64,000 bases of DNA from Sclerurus mexicanus (Eukaryota > Chordata > Aves > Passeriformes > Furnariidae). Below, one piece after another: positions 29,001 through 41,000 of this stretch. The DNA is taken from the NCBI GenBank assembly GCA_013396755.1, contig VWZF01002957.1, positions 1,081,556 through 1,145,555 of the forward strand, in the 5' to 3' direction. The position numbers and the translations under genes were made by a program. Under the pieces are notes generated by a model. The model did no database searches, was not told the origin of the DNA, and worked only from the letters and a program-made list of their open reading frames with translations. How positions within the stretch are numbered: the first letter of the stretch is position 1; each line of letters opens with the position of its first letter.

Positions 29001-32000
29001 CTCAAAACCTGGGATTGCTTCCATTTATGTGTGTCCCTTTGCACTTTGGTCCCAGTCACATGTCCAGATGCTCGTATATTATAAAAAACTTTCCTACCTA
29101 TGCATTAAATACAGAGAACCCACTGGAGTACTGCCATGAATGCTGCCTTAAGGAGAAACTATGTTTCAGATTTACTTTTGAAGTGTGCTGGAGAACTTTT
29201 TTTAAGGTTGTTTCAGTTTTCAGGTGTTTGTCAATGGATTCTGCAGTCTCCCCAGCAACGTCTGAGCAGCTGTAGTGAATGGTAGTATAGAAGATGAGCA
29301 AGAGAAAAGAGAACTTAGTCTGACAGAGAAATTGAGTGAAGTGTATGTGTGCACAGACAGCATACAAAAATGAGAGTAATGAAGAGGATTGCCTCAATCA
29401 CTGTTAGCTGAGAACTCTTTTTATAAAGGCAGAGTTTCTGAAAGTAAAAGAAAATAGAGACAGAAAAGAAAGCCAAGCTAAAAAACCCCAACAAACAAAC
29501 AACTGACTCTGTGGGGCAGTAGGAAAATAAAGGAGAGGAGCTGGGTGCAAGAACATTCAGCACTTTCTTGTCAAGAAGTTTAATCCAAACTGTGACTATT
29601 GACTTCTGCCACAAACACTCTGCTAATACCTGCAGTGTTGTTATAGCAGCAGTTCCCATTCAACTTGGAGACAAAACCACACTTCTAGTAATTGTTTTTT
29701 CTTACTCTAAATCAAAGAGGACTATGACTGGTCATGAGTCCTAGAAGAGATGGGATATGGCATTGCTTCATTTCATATGATGGCTGTGCTGCTTCCTTTT
29801 TTTCCTTATAATTTTTGAAGGGAAGAGGAAAGGTTGTGCTTTAGTAATGGAACAACATTCTTCTAATGTGCCAAAAGTGCTTGAAAGTCTGTGCCTCTAA
29901 ACTTCCTTATGGGAAAGAGAAATACTGTTGCTTTGTAATAGATTATTTAAACCTCAAGAGAACAGACTTGCATCCTTTTTCATTTTTGCAAGAGAAGCTT
30001 TATTTTGTTTTCCTTGCTTGCCTGCTTTCCACAACAAACTGCTAATTTTTAATTCAGAATCTTCCTTCAGACTAGGAAATAACATTTACATAGAATTACA
30101 TTTTTTTTTTCTCACGGCTGGTGCCAGCAAAATGAAAAAAACACAGCACACTGGGGCAGCAGGTGTCAGATTGGCACCATTGGCGACTACCATATATTGG
30201 AAACAAATGTCAGAAAACCTGAATTTGTCCCAATATAAATCAAATAAGAGATCACATCCTCGTCTGGTTATCCTCTGGAAATACAAAACGTGTAGCAGCT
30301 CCAAATACAAGGGATTTTTACCTCATTCCTGCATGTCACCTTTCCTGCTAAGACTTCTAAGTGTTTTGGCTTTAGTTTTCTTTATTTTGGTGGTTTCTGG
30401 TTTTGCCTCCTTTCCTGAAAACTGCTATTGCTTTGTCTTCCCCATTCATATTCTTTTTTCTTTCTTTTTTGCTGCATGGAGACTCTCTGCTGTACAAGTG
30501 TAAGTATTTTTTTAGCTCTGCTGTTTCTGGCCTACTTGTTTATGTTTTTGTGCTCCATTTGCCTCTGTACTGCCTTGTGAGTCTCCTGGGAGACTGTAGT
30601 GCCATCCATCTGCACCTACAAATGAAATAGGCAGTGGTTCAGGGGTGATGTTGGCTTTACAAGAAGGTTCAGCTAACACAGCATCTGAATTTAAAGGATC
30701 CTTTGGCTTTAATATCAAACCAAAGCACAGTGCTGATTTGAGATATAGGCAGAAATGTTACTGCTCAGAAGGAAAATCTGTTGATTTGATTTTATATTCA
30801 AGCATCATCCAGCTTAATGAAAGAATAGTTCTTAACACGTTCTCAAAACTGAAAATCCATATGTTGTTTTGCAGGAAGAAGGGCTGAAGGGAGACTGGTT
30901 GGGGAGCTGAATTTGAAGAGGGAGCAGCAAGTTGTTCATTAGTTTGTTTAAAAACTTTTGAAAGGGAAGTGACAGGAGGATCACAGAACATCCCTGTATC
31001 TAATAGAATGGAATATAAATTACTTTGTAGTAGGAGGAGAAAAACATGGAAATAAGCATATCCCTCAACACAGAGTAATTTCAGTTATCTGTATAAACAG
31101 GAAAAATAGAATATCTGAGACCCCGTTGCTAAAAGTACTTTGTTTTGTTACATTTGAAAGAAGAGTGATTTTGGTTGTTTTGTTTGTTTGGTTTTTTTTT
31201 AATTCCCACAATACTAGTTTTCTTCCACAGTTGGAAATATAATTTCAGAAAACTCCAGAGAGCTCAGATAGTTTTGAGAAGAAGACAGTCAGAAGGCAGG
31301 AATCTGGAAAAGTGATCATGGGAAGAGATCCTGGGAGTTTCAGTTAGCATGGACACATAACAGTGTCTGAGTAAGCCCTTATTTGGGAGCATAATAGTGA
31401 TTGCTAGCTCCCATCTACTGCAGATAGGTGCATTCGTGGAGCCATCTCCAGAGATCTCTGGGGCAGAGTTGCACCCAGACTTCCAAGAGGTCCTCTCAAA
31501 ATCCTGACATGCAGCTAATAGTTTTATCTGTTCTGCCAAGCAGCCTACAGCACGCTCATGGACCAGTAGTCAAAACAGGCAAGAAGTTCAGGAGGTAGTC
31601 TGCTAGAATGGCAAGTCCCTGGAAGTTGTGGAAGACGTGAAAGAGCGGAGGTTGATACTAACAGCTATTCCTCTGTAAAAGCCATGAGTAAAACATAAGG
31701 AAGGAGAGCCATATTGTGCTTGTGGAGCCAGAGGTGGTGGGAAGGCAGAAAGTGCGTGTCTGCCGAAGTTGAATTGCTTCCATTGGCTATGGGAAGTGGG
31801 GCTGGGGAGTTCAGATATCTCCTCTGATAATGACATGTGCACTGCTGCTGTAGCATACTGTGCGGTGGCTGAGATATTAAGCAGAGATTAAGCCTAATAT
31901 TTTGTAAAAAGAGTGCACTGGCCTATTTAAATTAATGCTTTGACCCATTTTGCTCTGTGTGTGATCTAGAAAGTTCACTTGGCAAGAAGCCTTTCATCTG

Positions 32001-35000
32001 TGCACTTCCTAAACAGACTAGAAAACAGAAGGTTTTCAAATAGAAGTGTATGTAGAGCTGTTATTCATGCTGTTAAAGCAAATGGGAAGCATCTCTATCC
32101 CTCTGCCTTTATCCCCAGCAACCAAGCTGCTGATGAATCACGCCAAGCTGACAGTAAGTTATAGCAGTGATCCAGAGACTGGCTTATGGTCATCAGCACA
32201 AGCTCTTCAGGGTCATCCGAGGGCATTTTCTTGTCTGGGAAGGAAGATGAAATCACTCTGTTCCTGGCTGTATTGGGAGAATTTCCATCTTTGCACAGGA
32301 ATCTCAAAACTTGCCCTGTTCTGTTTCGCATTGGTGCCCTGGGCTGATGCAGCTCTCAGCTTGTCTGTGTTCATCCAGGAGCCACTCTGAACACTGGCAG
32401 TGGCTGTGCAGTTACTGAGTGACCAGAGGTCTCATGTCATCCTTGTTTTCTGTCCTGCTTTCTGATCTTCTTTAGTACATGAGTTACTGTATTATCCTAC
32501 TCGGTGTAACTTCCAGTCACATCAACAAAAAAATTGAAAACCAGACCAAAATGCATGCAAATGTACCTTAGAAAGAGAAATGGGCTATGTTTGGAAGTGT
32601 CAGGACTACTGGTTGTGACTCCTAATTGCTGCCCTCCAAATGCTGAGCTGTTTTGACTCTTCCTTACAAGAGGCGTGAATGCCTTTGGTTGTTCCAGGTT
32701 TGGGTGATGGATCAGCAGCTGTTGAGGTGTGCAGTTCAGAAGCTGCCCAGCTGCTTGCCTGTTGCACAATCCACTGCAGTTTTGGCTGAAAAAGCTCAGT
32801 ACCTCTCCAGCCACTTGCCACTGAATCCATTATCTTTAATTTATTGGTAACCCTGAAAGTAGTGTCTGACCTTTTGATGCAGCAACGCTTTGCATGCTCG
32901 TTAGTGTCAGAGTAAGTCCGCTCAGGTGGCCAGCTACTTCCTGGCTGATCTTGAAACTATTGTGTCGTTTACTGCTGGTTGTCAAATGTGGAAGTGGAAA
33001 CCTCAAACAGCTGAAGGTATCTTTTTTACCCCAGTAATGTGCATGGCAATAAAACCAAAGCTTTGTTGCCCAGGCAGTGCTATAACTGCCTGCTCTGTAG
33101 ACTTCAAGTCCTTTTCTCATCTTGAGAAGATGGAGAACAGCTGTCCTGTCACAAAAATCTGTCAAAACCCTGAATATGTGAGTAGTGGCATAATAATCCT
33201 CATGGATACTTTGGAAATATGAATTCAGTACATACAAGTCTATGCACTGAACTTTCCATACATAAAAACTAGCAAATGTTTACCTTAAACAGTTCTTGAT
33301 TTGTCTCAAATGTCACTACCAATTCTGTCTTTTCTGGGTTATATAAAATTGATAATACTAAATTTTATTAACAATTCTGTTAATGACTTGCAAGCCATAA
33401 CAGCTGCTGGGCTGATACTGCAGAATTTGAAGCCACTAGGCTTCAAGGCTAACAAGTAAATGGAATTATATGGATATTACTTAAACGACCATGTACAACT
33501 CTACCACTAAAGGAGGCCATCTTTGCAGAAGCTGAGCCATTTTAAATTCCCTTACAAGAAAACCTGCAGGTCAACTTTTAAACAAAAAGTCTTACAATGC
33601 TGAGCTATTTAAAGAGGTTCGGAATTGGTGACGTGCATTTCCTGAAGCAGAGTTTCCTTTCTTGCCATACAGACTTTCAGTTTTGAGTTCAGTCAAGAAA
33701 AGAACTGTCTTTCAAAAGCAAAAAACTTGGCTCTTAAGTCTGAGTATTTGTGCGTTTAAGGCAACATACTCCTTTTTTGTGGGAACATGAAGATGAGAAG
33801 TCTAATAGTGTGTAATTCAGTAACTATGTTGATTATATGCCAAAGTAACTTTTTTCCACCTATTCTTAATGTATCTAAAATCCAGCAAAGTCATGTGTCT
33901 GCTGCAGATACTGCTCATGCTGGCACAGTATTTTTGTTTTTTGAAGAAGGGCTTTGTGGTCCAAGGCTCATTTTCCTAGGAAAGTTTGGTGAACTGTGCG
34001 ATGGTGTCCAGACCCATAGATTTGTAGTAGCATGTCACTAACACATGAACTGAGGAAGTGTATTTTGTGTCAAAATTAAAAGCCAGAACAAGGGAGAAGA
34101 CTCTTCCCGGTGTTGTCATTACTTGTGCAGTCCTGAACAAAGTAATTAAGTCTTTTGTCCCTCGTGATCTCAAATGCAGAGGTGAGGTTTTAATAGTTCT
34201 GTTGTGGGCAACAAAGAGTTAATGCTTGGGCAGTTTCAATAATCATCCCGTGTACAGCCTACAGTTTTAATGAGAAGATTAAACTACCTCTCTGATTCTG
34301 TTCAAAGTCAGTTGAACAAAATGTCAATTTAGAAGAAGTTCTGAATGTTTAAGATATGGATTTAAAACCCCATTCCCTTCTGGTGTTAAGTGCAGTCAGA
34401 TCTTGAAAAGATTCATAGCCCTGAAGAACTGATTTGTTGTCATTTCTTCTGTCCCCTAAAGTAATTTTTCATTTGTTTTCTATTGATAGATGACTCCTAA
34501 ATCAAAAAGGAAAAGCATCCACAGTAGAATGCTCCGGCCAGTGTCCAGAGCTTTTGGTAAGTGAGAATTTTGTAAAACCATTTTGCTTCTTTGCTTGCCT
34601 GAGGTAGTTCTAGGTAGTTCTTGTTTGAAAAGCACAGGTGATTCTCCCTCCCTCTGGACTGCATTTGAGGCCCACACTGGCTGCTTTGTTTTGTGACTCT
34701 TCCAGTGTGTTTGATAGTGAATAGTTGCTCACAGTGCTCTATCTGCTCACAGACATGTTGTAGTTGGGTTCTCTAAATGTGCTTATAATTGTTTGCCACA
34801 AAAGAGAGGAATTACATTGTCTTTTGTTTTAAATATCATGTCAAATCTAATTAGAAAGTTTTGATTTCTCTTAGAAATGGAATTTGATCTAGATAAAGCA
34901 CTGGAAGAAGTACCTATCCATATAGAAGACCCACCATTTCCTTCCATCAGGCCAGACAAACGAACTTCTGGATTCATTTCAGAGCTGCCATCTGAAGAAG

Positions 35001-38000
35001 GGAGAAAGCTGGAACACTTCACAAAACTAAGGCCCAAAAGGAATAAAAAGCAGCAGCCCAGCCAAGCAGCAGTGAGTCCTCATTAAAATATTGTTGGCAA
35101 TGTCATGTGTTGATTGGTTTTTTCCATGAGTCGGGTCTTGCAATGTAATGAGGACAACTGTGGAAGTTTTAAAAGCCATAAGCAACTACTTAATTTTTCT
35201 TCTGGTATTCATGTCTTTCAGTGTGCTATCCCTATTACAAGCTTTTTGTCTTGTTTGACACAGCCTAAATCCAGGATATGTTTTATCCTTTTTTATTTTG
35301 CTTTTGTTTTTTTTCCATGGAAGTAGTTTCTGGAGGTACTTGGAGCTCTTACAGGAAATGCACAAAATATCATGAGACTTTTCAATTATATTGCAAGGGT
35401 TTGTTAAGTCTTAATCCTTTTTTCTGCCTGCATTAAGATGTGGTAACTTGGCATGAATTCTTATTTCTATCAGCTCTCAGAGGAGCTATTCTGTGACACC
35501 CAGCTTCCCACAGCTCCTTAACTGAAGATGGTGCTTGGGCCAGCAAATCTGCATAGTCACAGATCTGCTTTTCATGCTGGAGCCTGACTTAGAAAAACAA
35601 AACAGAAGAGCACTGTCTGTTTACAAAAGGCATTGGTGTGAACTCAATATATGTGCATGGAGTTCCCGTTCCATTTCCTTGGCGTACCACATCAATAAAG
35701 ATTTATGTCTGTGATGGTGTGTCCTTGGGGTATGTAAGGACAGATGTGGAGGAGTTAGAGTTATCTCACAGCAACAGAGCACCGCTGATAGGATAAGTAG
35801 CCCTTATCAAGGGGCAGGCATTGCTTCTCCAAGTTAGGATGCCTGGTAATGAATGCCTGTGGCCTCTTCTGCTTCTTCTTGAGGATTGTCAACAAAGAGT
35901 ATTCTTAAAAGTTTCCCTAATACTGGGAAAGATCATATCAGGCAATAGAGTGCTTTTTGCACCACTTGGAAATGGAGAAACCTTCAAGCAAAGGGAATAT
36001 TCAAGCCAACTTTCCATTCCCTTGTGTTTTACAGGGAAGTTTAGAGGTAGCAGGAGGATAGATTTGTTTCTATGTAGTGAAAACACATCTGTGTTTACGT
36101 CTTCCAATTCCAGTGCTGCAGAAACACATGTTTTCCCAGTTGCTTCCAAAGTTACTTAGTCCATCCTGCGCCATCAGCCCAGGGATGTGGAAAGAGTGGG
36201 GACAGGGGAGGGGAGAGAGCTTTGCTACAAGTCCTGGAACTAGGACATACAGTACCTTGTGCAACAGAAATAAAAAAGTTCCTCTTTGTAGAGGAGAAGT
36301 GTAACTTCCCATGGTATGTGGGAATGCTCATCCATATCGAATTAATTAGGAAACTGGGAGTTTGTTTAGTTGCAGAAATTGAAAGGAACTTTTTTACTTA
36401 AACTCATTTGTCCCTGTCTTGTTTCCATGAACCATTTAGTTCCTTACTGGTTCTGATCTCATAACAATTCTAAACAAAGATGTTTATTTTGATGCTTCTG
36501 AAAATGAAACAGCCAAATTTTGAAGGCCAGAGTAATGACTACACTGCGACATTGCTTGCAGGGTTGATTTACTGCTGGTTTTGCCACTTCGAGAATACAG
36601 AAAGCAGTGGTTAGGAAAAACACTTGAAATGTAAGAGGCAAAATCTTGACCTTTTCTGCCACTTATAGCAGATCTGTTGGGTTGATTGCAGTTCCCATTA
36701 TTTGAATTTAGTAATTTAAGGGGTCTCAGATGATCGTACTTCTCTGGTTTTGCTGGAAAACAGATTTTTATTTTGTAAGCTGAAAAGTGTAATTAAAGGA
36801 AGGAGAAAATAGAGGTAAAAGGAAGAAACGTGAACTTTTAACTTGAGCTGAGTGGGTGAACAGAACAAAGATTTATGGTTTTGTCAGAGTTTTTACTGAA
36901 ATGAGTGTTCAGAGGTGGGGAAAAAGAGGAAAAAAGAAAACCTCAGCACCACTTACCACAAAGTAACTTTAACAGTTGTTTATGATTTAGATTTTTGTGA
37001 GTTCTTAACCTCATGAGTTCTTCTTTCATGTGTAAGGATTAGAACAACAAAAAAGGTGAATCTGTAGCGTATGAAAGAAGTTGTGGTTCATCTTATTTAT
37101 TTCTGCTTCAAAGCCCTGGAAGGCTTGCTTTTAAATTTAAGCTAAAAAAGAGATTAAAAAAAGGGCAAATGAAGACTTTACACTTTCTTTTTTTAGCTTT
37201 TTTTTAGGAGAGTGAAACGCAAAATAAACCAAAATTCAGTTTTACAGTTAATGCTGATCACTAGAAGGCATTACAATAAACAGCTGTAAGAAAATCCTAT
37301 GCCTTGAGGACCTCATTAGACCCTCAACATTTGTGTACAGCTTTAGTTAATTTTTAGGAACTTGCTGCTGTTTCAGATGCAAACTGTTTTCTTTTTAGAC
37401 GTAGATCTTCTCATTTGCCGTAGGTAATTGGATTCTAGCGTTACTTTCCCTTCAGGAGCTGCTTTTGCTTTTGGTACTTACATCTTTGTTCCTACTCTCT
37501 GGAGGACTCCACTATCAATATCAAGTAGTTTCTCATTTCTGTTAAAGTGCGTCAGCCACTTTTAGCTTGCATGTTTTGGTTGAGATGCCAGTGATATCAC
37601 CAGTGATAACAGGCTTTTGGCTGAGGTGGTCACTGGTGTGACCAACACAGATCTTAGTATGTGCATTTCTGCCTAGTGTCAGATAGAGAAGAGTATGTAC
37701 TCCACATCAAAAGGGAAACTGGAATTGGCCTGAGTTACGGTGGAAACGAGGAGATTCCTTGATTTGAATTGTTTCAAATTGCAAATCCTGCTATTTCATG
37801 TCAAGCTGATTCTTGGTCCTTAGTACTAGCAAGAATACAACTAGATTGGGTCTCGTGAAGTCCTCTGTAGTCACCTAAAAGGTTTCTATATGACATTCAA
37901 ATTGAAGGAAGTCTCTACAGGTAATAGAGCTTTTGCACATCAAAGCCACATACAGGAGCTAGACCACATGAGAAATCCTCCCAGGAGACTGCTTGTTTCA

Positions 38001-41000
38001 TCTTCAAGAGGCAGCAGAGTCACTAGCTACACTTCACAGGGCCTCTGCAGTTGGCAGATATTTCTAAGCCAGCCTCAGGTCACCCATATTCAAAACGTAG
38101 GCATTGGAACCAAAGGCAGGGAGCACGTTTGCCATTTTCAGACATGGAGCAAAAGTCTGTGTTTGGTTCCTGAAGTGATGCACCTGATTCTATATTTAGA
38201 GTCTCTGCCTTTGGAGGTGCTGGATCAAATGAATTATAAAAGGCTCTGTTAGCCTGCTGGAGCTCTGTTTCTAAATCTCTAGGTCCAAAATCCAGAACAT
38301 ACGGTTTTTTTCAAACAGGGAAACAACTGGTGGTTGAAAATACTTTCTCTTTAGGTCACCACTTGATCGGGATTTAATTTTTCTGCTCTTTCTTCTTGTC
38401 AAACTGAACTAGTGCTCTATTCTCACAAGCCTAAGGCATTTGATTCCTGGCCTCATGCATTGCAGCATCCAATTTGTCAGTGGTGGTTTGGGTTACTTTG
38501 CATTAGATGTAATGCATGAACTGGCCTGACTAAAGGGGGAATTCCAGTGGTGATTCTGTTGTCTGCACTGAGGTTTGGTTGGCACACACAATTTTTATAA
38601 TGTCTTAACTCTTAGTTATTATCACTGAAACAAACATGCTTAGATTATTATATACCACAGAGAGTTTTTTCTTCTGTCAGGTGTCTGCTGGAGTGCCTCC
38701 AGAAGGGGATCAGAATGGCCTCATGGGGAGAGTGGATGAAGGCGTGGATGAGTTTTTCACTAAGAAAGTGACAAAAATGGATTCAAAGTAAGTTCAATTT
38801 TTTTTTTAATAGTTTAAAAAAAAATGTCCATCTTGATATTTGGGTGAGTAGGACTTTTAATCTGTGCTTGACTTCTGTTCTCAATATCCAGAGTTGGTGG
38901 TGTCAGAAAATACTTTAGTAGCCAAGACATTGTGAATTCAGTTACCTGTCCCTAAAAATGGCTACTTTGAAATAAATTGCTTTAATATGCCATGTGGGGG
39001 AGGGATTAATGTCTAATGTGTATTTTTATAATTCAGTTGACTTCATTTTACCCTTCAGTGAAGCTCGTTAAAGCTGAAGCAGAGCTTTGTATTGGTCAAT
39101 TATCTCTCCAGTGCCAGTTATACACGAGTGTCTCTGTTTAATAAGGACTGCTGTTGGATACAGTGTTGTCATCTACTGATGACAGTAGATTTATCCTGGT
39201 TTAGAAATATGTTAAAGACATGTTTGACCAATTTGTAGCATTCCAGGTTCAGACAAAACAATCTGAAAGATACATCTCTTTCAGCTTTACATAGGGTTAT
39301 ACAGCTTATGCAGTTGCTTTGTAGCTGGTTGTATGTTTATAAAACCATGCATCTAGATGGTCTTGCGTTCATGCATGTTTATGCACACACACATGCGCGC
39401 ACAAATACTTACATAACTAAATGTGAAAGCAGGAGTGAATTCCAGGCAACCTGGAATAACCCTTTTTGTGCTGTATGTGATGTATACATTAAGCAAAATA
39501 GTAGGCATTATCTGGTAGATAGTTGTGTCAGGAAAAGCAAATGATTTAAAGTCACTAGGAGTTATAAATATCTATAGTGATATTTGAAGCCATGTGTAAT
39601 ATACTGCGTGTAGGGGTGAAATTATGGTAGCTTTGAAAAATGGACGAGCCAGGTGAAGTTCAGGGTGCTCACACACTACTGCATTCTTCTGTACTTCCCT
39701 TGGGTGCCTGCCAACCAGCTATTTTGGATGTCCCTGTGAACTTGCACCATTCCTGTTTGCCTGTCTCTGGCCATGGCCTTTGCTAAGGATCTTTGCTCTA
39801 TTTGTGACACCAGTGGCTCTCTCTCCAGTTTGGGTGCTCTTATGCAGATGTGTTATGCACCCAGATTATTCCTCAAGTGTGAGTACTTTGCTCGGAAGAT
39901 GCCTGTAGAAAATCTTAGTGGCAGGTGGATTGTTTCGGGATTTGGAGGCTTTTTTGTGTTTGGTTTTTTGTGGTTTGTTTTTTTTGGAGATTTTTTTGAG
40001 GCTGAGCATCTGCACCAAAAAAGTCACCTCTCTGTTCCTTATTGAGAGAAGGTGGCTATACCAAGTAGTTCCTATTTCAAGCAGGGCCCTTAAGTAATAA
40101 GATCTCCCTAAAGCTGTGTTAACCATGTGCCTAGATCAGTAGTTCTCCTTTTACTGATGGCCAGATACAAACCAGAGGCAGTGCACTCTTGAAAATGGAG
40201 CAGAATGAAATTGCATGTTGTAGTGTGCCTGTGCCCACCAAAGCTGCCTTATCACTCAGCTGGACAGAGAAGAAGAAAATATAATGAAAGGCTCATGTGT
40301 TGTGATAAGGGCAGGGAGAGATGCCTTGCCAGTTCCCATCATAGGCAAAACAATTTTGACTTGGGGAAAAATAATCAAATCAAAGTACGATAATGAGAAA
40401 TAAACCAAGTCTTAAAAATACCTTCCCTCACACCTCCCTTCTTGCCAGGTTCAACTTCACTCCTGATTATCGTTCTCTCCCTCCCAGTGGCCCAGGGAAT
40501 GAAGGCTGCAGTCAGTTCAATCACACTCTGCCTCTGCTGCTACTTCCTCCTCAGCAGGACTCCTCACACTCTTCCCCTTCTCCAACATGGGGTCCTCTCT
40601 CCATGGATCCTACCACGAGCCTTCTCCAGTGTGACCTTCCCCCAAGGCCACTTCCTTCTTTGGGCATTCACCTGCTCTGACATGGGGTCCTCCCTGGGCT
40701 GCAAGGGGGACAGCCTGCCTCACCGTGGTCTGCACCACGGGCTGCAGGGGAATCTCTGCTCTGGCACCTGGAACACCTCCTGCCCCTCCCTCTTCATGAA
40801 CATGGTGTCTGCAAGGCTGTTTCTCTCACGTATTTGCACTCCAGCTGTAGCTGCACAGGGTTTTTTTTTTTCCCCCATTCTTAACTGTGTTGTCCCAAAG
40901 GCCCTGCCACCACCACTGATGGGCTCATCTTGACCAGCAGTGGGCCAGCCTTGGAGATGGTTGGCGTTGGCTCTGTCAGACATAGGGGAAGCTTCTGGCA

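Larger units (their letters stand above)
16497..34489 (+). other. CARMIL1: CARMIL1 large intron (18 kb)
   Basis: This is the longest intron in the window. It contains a minus-strand CR1 (18394-19145), a possible degraded LTR (22380-22620), a minus-strand solo LTR (about 23752-24306), a short minus-strand CR1 (26537-26690) and several simple repeats. No internal exon is missing from the protein, because DTCM joins directly to MTPK as in human. I recognise no RNA gene. The longest open frame here (29928-30503) is hydrophobic and Phe-rich with no recognisable family. Confidence 0.8.

Noticed and set aside
29928..30503. Longest open frame in the window (191 codons, + strand)
   Set aside because: It lies inside the 18-kb CARMIL1 intron, is Phe/Leu/Ser-rich as expected from T-rich DNA, includes poly-T runs, and shows no recognised domain or splice context.
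34490..34492. ATG at the start of exon 7 (and at 4431 in exon 2) as an internal translation start
   Set aside because: Both are internal methionines in frame with the upstream exons, and both follow splice acceptors rather than a promoter.
40442..40933. 163-codon open frame (repeated at 42635-43126)
   Set aside because: It falls within the LTR, and its duplication is explained by the repeated block.
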